The notes under the pieces are model-generated. The model was not told the origin of the DNA, searched no databases, and saw only the letters and a program-made list of their open reading frames with translations. The translations under genes were made by a program, and so were the position numbers. From assembly GCA_965207595.1 (NCBI GenBank), contig CBDBMW010000009.1:248001-312000 (forward strand): a DNA stretch of 64,000 bases. The letters are read 5' to 3'. This document shows, one piece after another, positions 1-8,763 of this stretch. Each line of letters starts with the position of its first letter. Position 1 is the stretch's first letter. This DNA is from JAGWAJ01 sp026707615 (GTDB lineage Bacteria; Acidobacteriota; Vicinamibacteria; Vicinamibacterales; UBA8438).

Positions 1-2
1 GC

Positions 3-662
3 GATTACATGCAGTACCTGCTCGACCCGGCGCAGCTCCTCCAGCGCGGCCGGCCCGGCACCGACAAGGCGGTCTGGGTGCGCATTCCGGCCAACGGGCG
101 CGAGATGAACGAGTGGATGATCAAGAACGCCCTCGACCAGGGCGCGCACGGGATCATCGCTCCGCACATCGAGACCCCGGAGCAGGCGTTGCACGTCGTG
201 CAGTCGATGCGCTATCCGCAGCGGGTCGGAGCCCCGGACACCGAGCCGATCGGGCTCCGCGGCTCCGGCCCCGGCAACGCCGTCCGCTACTGGGGCGTCT
301 CCGGCGCCGACTACATCGCGAAGGCCGACGTCTGGCCGCTCGACCCCGACGGCGAGCTCCTCAACATGATCCAGATCGAGAACCGGATCGGGATCGCCAA
401 CGTCGACGCCATCGCCCGCGTGCCCGGCGTCAGCATGCTGATGGCAGCGCCCGGTGACCTCGGCATGGCCTACGGAGGCGACGCCGCGGCGACGGAGGAG
501 GCTCTTCAGACCGTGCTGCGCGCGGCGACCGCCGCCGGGCTCCCGTGCGCCATCACGGCGGGGCCGGACGACGTCGAGCGGCGCATTCGCGAGGGCTTCC
601 GGGTGCTGATCGGCGGGCCGGAGATGATCGCGGTCGGCCGCCGCGCCGCGGGGCGCGAGTAG
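3..662 (+). CDS. HpcH/HpaI aldolase/citrate lyase family protein, 5'-truncated by the window
   Basis: The reading frame is open to the left edge (codons Asp-Tyr precede the first Met at 9), so the N-terminus lies outside the window. The visible 219 residues match the C-terminal two thirds of class II pyruvate aldolases of the HpcH/HpaI family: an Arg in WVRIPANGR, the ETPEQAL helix, Glu in the IQIENRIGIANV strand, and the metal-binding Asp in AAPGDLGMAYGG. Members cleave or form 2-keto-3-hydroxy acids with a divalent metal. A close paralogue lies at 41285-42220 and shares the phrases MRYPQR.GAPD.EP.GLRG and RYWG.S..DYI..ADVW.LDP; comparison with it shows roughly the first 85-90 residues are missing. 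That paralogue carries a signal peptide; whether this copy does cannot be seen. The substrate is unknown. Confidence 0.85.
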   Translation, partial: DYMQYLLDPAQLLQRGRPGTDKAVWVRIPANGREMNEWMIKNALDQGAHGIIAPHIETPEQALHVVQSMRYPQRVGAPDTEPIGLRGSGPGNAVRYWGVSGADYIAKADVWPLDPDGELLNMIQIENRIGIANVDAIARVPGVSMLMAAPGDLGMAYGGDAAATEEALQTVLRAATAAGLPCAITAGPDDVERRIREGFRVLIGGPEMIAVGRRAAGRE

Positions 663-791
663 GGCCGGCCGCAGCGGCGATCCGGCTCGGTGCCACGCGC
701 GTTCGGCGCGGCCGCCCGCAGTCCGACGCCATCCAATCGTGGACGACCCGGCGCCGAGGCTGCGAGTCGATCTCCCGAGGTGCTCGTGCGG

Positions 792-3326
792 ATGGTCGCC
801 ATTCGGCTCTCCCGGCGCCGCGCGGCGGTGCTGGCGGACGGCTACGCGCTGGCGATCGTCGCCCTGACCGCGCTCCTGTTCGCGGCGGAGGCGCGTACCG
901 CGCGGCTCGTCGGCCTGCACCGCGCGGTGTACCCGAACCTCGGCTTCGCGGGCGCGCCGCTCGTCGAAGACGTGAGCCCCGGCGTCGATCTCGACTTCCT
1001 CGCCGGCGATCCGGGTCTGCCGCGGCGCTTCTTCAGCGTGCGCTGGCAGGGCTTCTGGTACATACCCGAAGCGGGGGAGGTCGAACTGCACGGCGCCGGT
1101 GACGACCGGCTCGACGTCTGGCTCGACGGCGAGCTCCTGATCCGGCGCCGCCCCCCGGCCGACATGCACACCGAGACGCGCGTGCTCACGCTCGACACCG
1201 GCGTGCACGACCTGCGGGTGGAGTACGAGCAGCACGGCGGAGGGTACTCGGCGCGCCTGCTGTGGGCGCCGCGGGAGGGACGACCCCGCGCCCTGCCGTT
1301 GCACGGCCTCTTCCACGCGCGCCCCGGTCCGGAAGACCTGCGGCTGGTGCGCCGCACCGCCTGGCTGCGGGTGATCGTGGCGCTCGGCTGGGGCGCGCCA
1401 GCGCTGTTCGGCATGGCGTTCCTGGTGCGCCGCGCGACCGCGCGCCGAGATCGGGACGCAACCGCCCGCGGCGATCATCCCTGGAGCCGCGCGCGCCGGA
1501 ACGCCTGGCACCTCGCCCGGAGCCTCGCTTCCTCGGCGTCTCCGCCGCCGCCCGGGCCCGCGCCGCTGCCGCGGGGCTCCCGCCTGGGCATGCACGGCGC
1601 GTTCCTCGCGCTGTCGGCGCTGTTCTGCTCCAACGTCTTCCTGCTCACCGACCTCGACAGCCACGCCATCCTCGGCGGGGATCCCGCCCTGATGAACTGG
1701 CAGTTGCAGTGGGTGTCGCGCGCGCTCTTCACGGACCCCGCGAACCTGTTCAACGGCAACGTCTTCCATCCCCATCCGAACGTCGTCGCGCTGACCGATC
1801 ACATGCTGGCGCTCGCCGTCGTCAACGCACCGCTCTCGCTGCTGTCGGAGAGCCCCTGGTTCGGCTACAACCTGCTGATCTTCCTCGCCTACTACCTCTC
1901 GTGCGCCGGCGGCTACTGGTTCGTGCGGGAGACAACCGGCTCCCATCACGCCGGCGCGTGGGCCGGCATCTTCTGGGCGTTCCTGTTCTTCCGCATCCAC
2001 CACATGGGACACTTGCAGGTCCTGTCCTACCAGGGGCTGCCCTTCGTCGCCGCCGCGCTGATCCGCTTCCTGCGGTCGCCCTCGCCGGCCCGGACCGCCG
2101 CGCTGACCGTCGCCTTCCTCGCGCAAGCGCTCGTGAGCTGGTACCTCGCCGCGATCGCGGCCGGCCTCGCCGGCGTGCTGGCTCTGCTGCACGCCGGCGC
2201 CCAGCGGCTGACGCTCCGGCACGCGGCGGGCGCGGCGGCGGGGGTGGCGGTGTGCGGCGCCGTCCTCGTTCCCGCCGCGCTCCCCTACCGCACGAGCCTG
2301 GCGTCGACCGACCTCGGCAACCGCGCCGCCGAGGCGCTCGTTCCCGGCGATCGGGTGTCCCTGACGGACTACCTCGAGCCGCCGCGGGCGACGCTGATCG
2401 GGCAGCTTCGACAGGCGGGGCCGTCCATCTGGGGAGAGCGGACCCTGTACGTCGGCTACACGGCGCTCGCGCTGGCGCTCGCCGGCCTCTGCCTGCGACG
2501 AGGGCGCGCCACCGCCGGCGCCGGCGACGAGCGGGGGCGCGCTCCCGCGATGAGCGGACGGTGGATCGCAACGGGAATCTGTCTGATCGTCGCCGGCTTC
2601 GTCCTGGCCCGCGGATTCATCTCCTCGCAACAGACGCCGCTACCCCTGTACTACCTGTCCGAGCTGCCGGGGCTCGACTTCCTGAAGGGGTTGCGCGCGA
2701 CGCCGCGCTTCTCCCTCCTGCTCTACTTCGGCGTCATGATTCTGTCGGCGGCCGGCGTCGCCGCGCTCGCCGCGCGGTGCCGTAGCGCCCGCACGGGCTG
2801 GGGGGTCGTCATTCTGCTCTGTGGGGCGTTTCTCGTTGAGGTCTATCCGTACCGGCTGCCTGTCGAGCCGAGGCCTTACGAAGTCAGCCGACTGGACCGC
2901 GCCATCCCGCGGGTCTGGCAGGACGAACGGCGCGCGCCGGTGGTGCTCCACCTGCCGATCCACTACTTCCTGCGCGACTACGCCACGCCGGAGGCGGTCT
3001 ACATGCTCGATTCGACGCACCACTGGGCCCGGGTGGTGAACGGCTTCAGTGGCGCCGAACCGCGCGGATTCCGAGCGACGATGGCCGCTCTCCACGCCCT
3101 GCCGGACGCTCGCGGGGTGACCGCTCTCGCGGAGCTGGAGGTCGACCTCGTGGCCATCCACCGCACCGCCCCGGAAGAGATGCGCCGTGCGCTGGCCGCC
3201 TTCTTCGAAGCTGCGCCCTGGGCTACGGTGCTCCGACTCGGGGACGAGAGCCTGGTGCAGATCGACCGGGCCTCCATTCCGCACCTGCCCGGGAGCGGTC
3301 GGGGCGGGGTCGACACGCTGCAATGA
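792..3326 (+). CDS. Multi-pass membrane protein with N-terminal PA14-like domain (GT-C-like)
   Basis: This 844-residue protein has one N-terminal membrane segment (about residues 10-30), then an extracytoplasmic beta-rich region (about 60-170; RWQGFWYIPEAGEVEL, DDRLDVWLDGELL, HDLRVEYEQHGG) that reads like a PA14/GLEYA carbohydrate-binding fold. From about 215 onward there are some ten or more hydrophobic segments separated by loops such as GGDPALMNWQLQW and FNGNVFHPHP, then a soluble C-terminal tail. The membrane part resembles GT-C-type glycosyltransferases or YfhO-like proteins acting on lipid-linked sugars, but I see no decisive catalytic motif. I chose ATG 792 because the 34 residues before it, back to ATG 690, are low-complexity and lack a membrane signal; GTG 780 is also possible. 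It stands alone between the aldolase and the TRAP genes. Confidence 0.7.
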   Translation: MVAIRLSRRRAAVLADGYALAIVALTALLFAAEARTARLVGLHRAVYPNLGFAGAPLVEDVSPGVDLDFLAGDPGLPRRFFSVRWQGFWYIPEAGEVELHGAGDDRLDVWLDGELLIRRRPPADMHTETRVLTLDTGVHDLRVEYEQHGGGYSARLLWAPREGRPRALPLHGLFHARPGPEDLRLVRRTAWLRVIVALGWGAPALFGMAFLVRRATARRDRDATARGDHPWSRARRNAWHLARSLASSASPPPPGPAPLPRGSRLGMHGAFLALSALFCSNVFLLTDLDSHAILGGDPALMNWQLQWVSRALFTDPANLFNGNVFHPHPNVVALTDHMLALAVVNAPLSLLSESPWFGYNLLIFLAYYLSCAGGYWFVRETTGSHHAGAWAGIFWAFLFFRIHHMGHLQVLSYQGLPFVAAALIRFLRSPSPARTAALTVAFLAQALVSWYLAAIAAGLAGVLALLHAGAQRLTLRHAAGAAAGVAVCGAVLVPAALPYRTSLASTDLGNRAAEALVPGDRVSLTDYLEPPRATLIGQLRQAGPSIWGERTLYVGYTALALALAGLCLRRGRATAGAGDERGRAPAMSGRWIATGICLIVAGFVLARGFISSQQTPLPLYYLSELPGLDFLKGLRATPRFSLLLYFGVMILSAAGVAALAARCRSARTGWGVVILLCGAFLVEVYPYRLPVEPRPYEVSRLDRAIPRVWQDERRAPVVLHLPIHYFLRDYATPEAVYMLDSTHHWARVVNGFSGAEPRGFRATMAALHALPDARGVTALAELEVDLVAIHRTAPEEMRRALAAFFEAAPWATVLRLGDESLVQIDRASIPHLPGSGRGGVDTLQ

Positions 3327-3539
3327 GTGGCCGCCCACTCGCTTCTCGTTGCGTCTCCGGGGCGCGCGAGCAACGGCTGGCGGACGGATGGGGCCGCGGC
3401 GTCCCGGCGGTCTCCCACCGCCGATGCGCGCGGCCGCGCTCCGGAAGGCAGCGTGCGCCGGCGGCGCCGCGCCCGACGGGGGATGGGAGATAATGGGCGC
3501 CTTGCGGTGTGGAGTGGCACCCGGACAGGAGGCGGCAGA

Positions 3540-4562
3540 ATGACGTCACGAGGGCCTGAGCGTGCGGCGCGGCGGGCAGGCGTTGGGCGGCGGCTCGTGC
3601 TGGCGGCGACTGCAGCCTTGGTCGCCGCGCCGCTGGCGTGCGTCTCGCCGGACAGCGGCGGGCTGACCGTGCGGCTGTCGATCGCCACCGGGGGCACGGG
3701 GGGCGTCTACTACCCCTACGGCGGCGGCATCGCGAAGATCATCAGCGAGCACGTCGAGGGCGTCGAGGCGACCGCGGAGGTAACGGCCGGCACGGTCGAC
3801 AACCTGAAGTTCATCGCCAGCCGATCCGCCGACCTCGCCTTCGGGCTGGCCGATTCCATCGACGATGCGGCGAACCAGCGGGGGGCGTTCGCCGACTTCG
3901 GCGTGGTCCCGATGCGCGCCCTCGCCGTCCTCTACGACAACTACAACCACCTCGTCTCGGTGACCGCAACGGGCATCGAGACCGTCGCGGACCTCGAGGG
4001 ACGCGTCGTCTCGACCGGCGCCCCGGGGAGCGGGACGGAGGTCAGCGCCTTCCGCATCCTCGAGGCGGCCGGCGTGGATCCCGATACCGGCATCCGCAAG
4101 CAGAGCCTGGGCGCCGCCCAGTCGGTCGATGCCATCAAGGACGACAAGATCGACGCCTTCTTCTTCAGCGGCGGGCTTCCGACCGGGGCCATCCTCGATC
4201 TGGCGTCGACGCCCGGTCGCACGATCAAGGTCGTGCCGAACGGCGAGACGCTGGCGACGCTGCAGGGGCAGTACGGGTCGCTCGTCTACCACAACTCCCC
4301 CATTCCGCCCTCGACCTATCCCGGGATGGAGGAGACGGTCACCGTCGTCGCGGTGTCGAACGTCCTCGTCGTCCACGAGGCGATGGACGCCGAGCTGGCG
4401 TACGCGCTGACGCGCGTACTCTTCGAGCAGCACGAGGAGCTGGCCGCCGTGCATCCGATGGCCGCCATCCTGACGCTCGAGTCGGCGACCGCGGGATCGC
4501 CCATCCCGTTCCACGACGGCGCCGAGCGCTACTACCGGGAGCGGGGCGCCTGGTCCGAGTGA
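3540..4562 (+). CDS. TAXI-family TRAP transporter solute-binding protein
   Basis: The product is a 340-residue periplasmic binding protein of the TRAP-associated extracytoplasmic immunogenic (TAXI) type. It has a basic N-terminus followed by a hydrophobic stretch ending in AAPLAC, so it is exported and may be lipid-anchored at that Cys (the lipobox is imperfect). The mature start LSIATGGTGGVYYPYGGGIAKII is the hallmark of the family, followed by TAGTVDNLKFIASRSADLAFGLAD, the region that shapes the ligand cleft. Start ATG 3540 is fixed by a perfect AGGAGG at 3527-3532, 7 nt upstream; an open frame runs back to 3327 but lacks such a site. The fused permease follows at 4756, so the two form one transporter. 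Known TAXI ligands are small organic acids or glutamate-like compounds; the ligand here is unknown. Confidence 0.92.
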   Translation: MTSRGPERAARRAGVGRRLVLAATAALVAAPLACVSPDSGGLTVRLSIATGGTGGVYYPYGGGIAKIISEHVEGVEATAEVTAGTVDNLKFIASRSADLAFGLADSIDDAANQRGAFADFGVVPMRALAVLYDNYNHLVSVTATGIETVADLEGRVVSTGAPGSGTEVSAFRILEAAGVDPDTGIRKQSLGAAQSVDAIKDDKIDAFFFSGGLPTGAILDLASTPGRTIKVVPNGETLATLQGQYGSLVYHNSPIPPSTYPGMEETVTVVAVSNVLVVHEAMDAELAYALTRVLFEQHEELAAVHPMAAILTLESATAGSPIPFHDGAERYYRERGAWSE

Positions 4563-4755
4563 CGGCGCCCGCGACGGAAGCGGCGGACCGGACACGAGGC
4601 TTGAAGCACCGCCGAACCGGCCCCGGAGGTCTGGGTGTCAGCGCAGACTCCCAACGCGCTCGTCACGGCGCGCAAGGCCGGAAGCCGGACGGCGCGCCTC
4701 GGGGCGAGCACACCTCAAGCCCACACGGCGCGGCGCGGAGCCGTAGAATGGGCGC

Positions 4756-6738
4756 GTGGCAACGAACGGCGCTTCCCGCCCCGGTCGGGCCGGTCCTGAG
4801 GACGAAGGGTCGACGCTGACGGCGAAACCGGACTCGCCGGCCGCAACGCCCGACGACCCCGAAGCGGACGTCCCGAGCCGCAAGCTCGAGGGTCGGACGG
4901 CGACGCTGGCCACGGTTCTCGCCGCGGGCCTGTCCTGCTACGCCCTCTACTGGGTGATCGGCATCGTCCAGCCGCAGATCTACCGGGTCAGCTTCCTGCT
5001 GGTCACGCTGGTGCTGACGTTCGTCGTCTTCCCGGCCCATCCGCGGTGGCGCGAGCAGGTGACCTGGACCGACTGGGCGCTGGCCGCCATCTCCGTCGCG
5101 GCGCTGGCGTGGCCGATCATCGACTTCGAGCAGTTCGTCTACCGGGCCGCCACGCCGACTGGGCTGGACCTCGCCCTGGGCGCCGTCACGACGCTGCTCG
5201 TGCTGGAGGCGACGCGCCGGACCGTCGGCCCCATCCTGCCCGTGACGGCGGTGGCGTTCCTGCTCTACGGCTACTACGGGCCGTTCCTCGAGCTCGTCGG
5301 CCTCGAGCTGTTCGCCCACCGCGGCTACGACGTGGCCCGCCTGGTCGGGACGCTCTACATGACGCTGGAGGGGATCTTCGGCGTCCCGCTGAACGTCTGC
5401 GCGACGTTCATCATCCTCTTCACGATCTTCGGCTCGATCCTCGGCCATTCGGGCGCCGGGCAGTTCTTCATCACCTGGACGATGTCCGCGTTCGGCCGCT
5501 CCGAGAGCGGGGCCGGGCCGGGGCGCACGGTGACGCTGTCGGGCTTCCTGCTCGGCACCGTGTCGGGGAGCGGCGTGGCCACGACGGTCACGCTCGGCGC
5601 CGTCGTCTGGCCGATGCTGCGGCGGGCGGGATTCTCGGCCGAGATCGGCGGCGGCATCCTGTCCGCCAGCGGCATCGGGGCCATCATGGCGCCGCCGATG
5701 ATGGGCGCGGCCGCGTTCCTCATCGCCGAGTTCCTGCAGATCACCTACCTGCAAGTGATCGTCATGGCGATCATCCCGGCGATCCTCTACTACCTGTCGA
5801 TCGTCCTGATGATCGAGGCCGACGCACGCCGGCTCGGCACGCGCGCGGTCGACGTCGACGTGCCGTCCGTCGGCGAGCTGACGCGCCGCGCCGGCTACCA
5901 GTTCCTGCCGCTCATCGCGATCATCGCGCTCCTGGTGACCGGGATGACCCCGTTCCGCGCCGTGTTCCTGTCGACGCTGCTGGCCGTCGGCCTCAGCTTC
6001 CTGCGCAAGGAGAACGCGCTCAGGCCGCGCCGGCTGGTGGCCGCCCTCGAGGCGGGGGGGCGCGGGGTGCTGTCGGTCGCCGCGACGACGGCGACGGCCG
6101 GCATCATCGTCGGCGTCGTCACCCTGACCGGCCTCGGCCTGAAGCTGTCGGGAATCATCGTCTCGCTCGCGGGCGGCAACATCTTCCTGACCGTGGTCTA
6201 CGCCGCCGTGGCGGTCTGGATGCTCGGCCTGGCCGTGCCGGTGACGGCGTCCTACATCATCGCCGCCGTCATGATCGCGCCGGCGCTGACGCTGGTCGGG
6301 GTGCCCGACTTCGCGGCGCACATGTTCATCTTCTACTACGCCGTCCTCTCGGAGGTCAGCCCGCCCACGGCCCTCTCGCCCTTCGCCGCCGCGGCCATCA
6401 CCGGAGGGAACCCTTTCCGGACGATGATGCTCACCTGGAAGTACACGCTGCCGGCCTTCCTGGTGCCCTTCGCGTTCACGGTGAGCCCGGAAGGGGCCGG
6501 CGTGCTGCTGCAGGCCCCCGCCGGCGACGTCGTCCGCACCGTGGGGACGGCGGCCGTCGGCGTCAGCGCCCTCGCGATGGGGCTCGGCGGCTGGCTGCGG
6601 CGGGCCACGACGCGGGTCGAGCGGATCCTGGCCGTCGCCGGGGGCCTGCTGCTCTTCTACGCCACGGCGGCCACGGATATCATGGGCGTACTGCTGTTTG
6701 GCGCCGCTATCGCGCTCCACCTGGTCCGCACACGCTGA
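4756..6738 (+). CDS. TRAP transporter fused permease subunit (DctQM type)
   Basis: This 660-residue polytopic inner-membrane protein combines the small (DctQ-like, about residues 45-170) and large (DctM-like, about 180-640) TRAP permease parts, as is usual for TAXI systems. Diagnostic stretches are GTVSGSGVATTVTLGAVVWP, ASGIGAIMAPPMMGAAAFLIAEF and the late SEVSPPTALSPFAAAAITGGNPF motif, where the Pro-rich loops lie at the pseudo-symmetric substrate and sodium sites. It accepts substrate from the binding protein encoded just upstream and imports it with sodium symport. The start is GTG 4756; the first 50 residues are charged and cytoplasmic. The 193-nt gap from the binding protein gene holds a degenerate hairpin (4625-4652), so the two may be co-transcribed with reduced read-through. 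Confidence 0.93.
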   Translation: MATNGASRPGRAGPEDEGSTLTAKPDSPAATPDDPEADVPSRKLEGRTATLATVLAAGLSCYALYWVIGIVQPQIYRVSFLLVTLVLTFVVFPAHPRWREQVTWTDWALAAISVAALAWPIIDFEQFVYRAATPTGLDLALGAVTTLLVLEATRRTVGPILPVTAVAFLLYGYYGPFLELVGLELFAHRGYDVARLVGTLYMTLEGIFGVPLNVCATFIILFTIFGSILGHSGAGQFFITWTMSAFGRSESGAGPGRTVTLSGFLLGTVSGSGVATTVTLGAVVWPMLRRAGFSAEIGGGILSASGIGAIMAPPMMGAAAFLIAEFLQITYLQVIVMAIIPAILYYLSIVLMIEADARRLGTRAVDVDVPSVGELTRRAGYQFLPLIAIIALLVTGMTPFRAVFLSTLLAVGLSFLRKENALRPRRLVAALEAGGRGVLSVAATTATAGIIVGVVTLTGLGLKLSGIIVSLAGGNIFLTVVYAAVAVWMLGLAVPVTASYIIAAVMIAPALTLVGVPDFAAHMFIFYYAVLSEVSPPTALSPFAAAAITGGNPFRTMMLTWKYTLPAFLVPFAFTVSPEGAGVLLQAPAGDVVRTVGTAAVGVSALAMGLGGWLRRATTRVERILAVAGGLLLFYATAATDIMGVLLFGAAIALHLVRTR

Positions 6739-6747
6739 GGTGATGTC

Positions 6748-8031
6748 ATGAGGTCACGCATTCGCCCGACGGCGCTCGCCGTCTTCGTCGCGCTCGTTGT
6801 CGCTCTGGTTCCGTCTGCGCTCCTCGCGCAGGGGCTGACCCGCGCCGTCCCGGAGTCCGTCGGCATGTCGTCGGAGCGGCTCGAGCGGTTGACGGACGCA
6901 CTGCAGGGGTACGTCGACGACGGCCAGATGGCGGGCGCCGTCGCTATCGTGGTCCGGCGCGGCCGCATCGCCTACCTGGAGGCGGTCGGCCAGCGGGACG
7001 TCGCCTCGGCCTCGCCGATGGGTACGGACGCCATCTTCCGCATCGCCTCGCAGACGAAGGCGCTCGCGAGCACCGGAGTCATGCTGCTGCAGGAGGAGGG
7101 GCGCCTGCTGATCACCGACCCGGTCGGCGACTACCTGCCGGCCTTCAAGAACACGACCGTCGCCGAGCCGAACGACAGTGGCGGCTACGACGTCGTGCCC
7201 CCGCGGCGGCCCATCACGATCCGCGACCTGCTGACGCACACGGCCGGCATCAGCTACGGCAGCGGCCCCGCCGCGGACAAGTGGCAGGAGGCCGAGATCA
7301 CGGGCTGGTACTTCGCCGACCGCGACGAGACGGTGGGCGACGTCATGTCCCGGCTCGCCGAGCTGCCGCTCGACGCCCACCCGGGCGAGGCGTGGATCTA
7401 CGGCTACAACACCGACATCCTCGGCGCGATGATCGAGGAGATCAGCGGCCAGACGCTCGGCGCGTTCCTCGGCGAGCGCCTGCTCGGCCCGCTCGGCATG
7501 GACGACACGCACTTCTTCGTGCCGGCGGGCAAGGTGCACCGGCTGGCCACGGTCTACTCGTCGACGGACGACGGCGGCATCGAGCGCGCCCCCGATCCGG
7601 GACACATGGTGGGTCAGGGCGCCTACGTCCACGGTCCGCGCAAGAGCTTCTCGGGCGGCGCCGGCCTGCTCTCGACGGCGACCGACTACGCCACGTTCCT
7701 GCAGATGATGCTGAACGGCGGCACGTTCGACGGCACGCGCGTCCTCTCGCGCAAGACCGTCGAGTCGATGACCGTGGACCACCTCGACGGGATCGCCTTC
7801 CGCTCCGGCCAGGGCTTCGGCCTCGGCTTCTCGATCATGGAGAACCCGGCCGCCCTCGGCCTGCCCGCGTCGAAGGGCGAGTACGGCTGGGGCGGCGCCT
7901 ACCATTCGACCTACTGGGTCGACCCGGCCGAGGAGATGGTCGTCGTCTATCTGACGCAGCTCATCCCGGCCCGCGGCATCGACGACCACGGCAAGCTGCG
8001 CACCCTGATTCACCAGGCGATCATCGACTGA
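6748..8031 (+). CDS. Exported serine hydrolase, class C beta-lactamase-like
   Basis: The 427-residue protein has a clear signal peptide (about residues 1-28, ending ALLAQG). The nucleophile motif SxxK is SQTK at residues 101-104, the second motif Tyr-x-Asn lies in WIYGYNTD, and a HxG-like motif is expected in the GWGGAYHSTYWVDP segment. This is the beta-lactamase/DD-peptidase/esterase EstB fold (penicillin-binding protein-like family), and most acidobacterial members are esterases or peptidases of unknown substrate rather than resistance enzymes. ATG 6748 starts 10 nt after the TRAP permease stop, preceded by GAGGTGATGTC, so it is probably in the same operon. A paralogue lies at 36524-37843; both begin the mature region with PESVGMSSERLERL. 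Confidence 0.9.
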   Translation: MRSRIRPTALAVFVALVVALVPSALLAQGLTRAVPESVGMSSERLERLTDALQGYVDDGQMAGAVAIVVRRGRIAYLEAVGQRDVASASPMGTDAIFRIASQTKALASTGVMLLQEEGRLLITDPVGDYLPAFKNTTVAEPNDSGGYDVVPPRRPITIRDLLTHTAGISYGSGPAADKWQEAEITGWYFADRDETVGDVMSRLAELPLDAHPGEAWIYGYNTDILGAMIEEISGQTLGAFLGERLLGPLGMDDTHFFVPAGKVHRLATVYSSTDDGGIERAPDPGHMVGQGAYVHGPRKSFSGGAGLLSTATDYATFLQMMLNGGTFDGTRVLSRKTVESMTVDHLDGIAFRSGQGFGLGFSIMENPAALGLPASKGEYGWGGAYHSTYWVDPAEEMVVVYLTQLIPARGIDDHGKLRTLIHQAIID

Positions 8032-8237
8032 GGGCGTCGCCGGCGGCGGATCGACCTGGGGACGACGGACACCGGGGGATTGCCGACCACGCGATCATCG
8101 ACGGCGGGGGCGGCGGCCACGAAGCGTCCGGCGACGAGAACGCCGGGCGCTCCCGGGAGGCATTGCGGCGGAACGGGGTTGAAGGCCATCGCCGCCCTGG
8201 CCCTTGCGTCGGCCCCGCGCAGCTGGAGTGACCACAC

Positions 8238-8663
8238 TTGACCAAGCCGGAACTGATCGATCGACTCAACCAGGACCTCGCCGACGAGCTCGGCGCCATC
8301 ATCCAGTACATCGTCTACGCCGCGCGCGCCACCGGTCCGTATCGCCCGCAGCTCTCGCAGTTCTTCCTCGCGGAGGTCGCCGACGAGCAGTTGCACGCGC
8401 AGTACCTGGCGAACAAGATCGTTGCCCTCGGCGGTACGCCGACCACCACGCCGCGCGCCGTCCCGCTCCCCGACGGCGACCGCGCGATGCTCGAGGAGGT
8501 CCTCGCGGCGGAGCGTCACGCCACCGCCGCCTACACGACACGGGCGAAGGAGGCGGAGGCCTACGGCGACAAGGGCCTTGCCGTGCAGCTCGAGGACTTC
8601 ATCCGCGACGAGAGCAACCACGTCGAGGAGACCGAGCGCATCCTCCGCGACTGGCCGCTGTAG
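8238..8663 (+). CDS. Ferritin-like protein (bacterioferritin-type four-helix bundle)
   Basis: The 141-residue soluble protein starts with an unusual TTG codon at 8238 that aligns with the natural beginning of the first helix (TKPELIDRLNQDLADELGAIIQY). The metal-ligand pattern of the ferritin-like superfamily is visible: Glu in helix A (LADELGAIIQY), Glu-x-x-His in helix B (VADEQLHAQY), Glu in helix C (LAAERHATAAY) and Glu-x-x-His in helix D (RDESNHVEETERIL). It therefore likely binds a di-iron centre and could store iron or detoxify peroxide. It is shorter than classic bacterioferritin (about 155-160), and I see no Met positioned like the heme ligand. It stands alone; the 206 nt upstream hold no gene, only a short direct repeat of GCGATCATCGAC at 8017-8028 and 8090-8101. 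Confidence 0.85.
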   Translation: MTKPELIDRLNQDLADELGAIIQYIVYAARATGPYRPQLSQFFLAEVADEQLHAQYLANKIVALGGTPTTTPRAVPLPDGDRAMLEEVLAAERHATAAYTTRAKEAEAYGDKGLAVQLEDFIRDESNHVEETERILRDWPL

Positions 8664-8763
8664 GCACATTCATCACGGACGAGCCGCAGCCCACCCCGTG
8701 GCACAGGTGGCAGGCTGGTCCGCGAGTTCTCCTATCGTCACCTTCCGATGGGCGACCACCCCC

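Noticed and set aside
4625..4652. GCGCAGACTCCC resembling an arm of the CTAG repeats
   Set aside because: Only one arm is well matched (4641-4652); the opposite side pairs with a bulge and no boundary or tail is recognisable, so I do not count it as a family member.
6748..8031. Possible beta-lactamase conferring resistance
   Set aside because: The family is dominated by esterases and peptidases of environmental bacteria; the SxxK and Tyr-x-Asn motifs alone do not show lactamase activity.
8017..8101. Direct repeat GCGATCATCGAC at 8017-8028 and 8090-8101 as a possible attachment site
   Set aside because: Only 12 bp, no integrase, tRNA gene or composition change between the copies. It may reflect a short local duplication of the hydrolase gene end.
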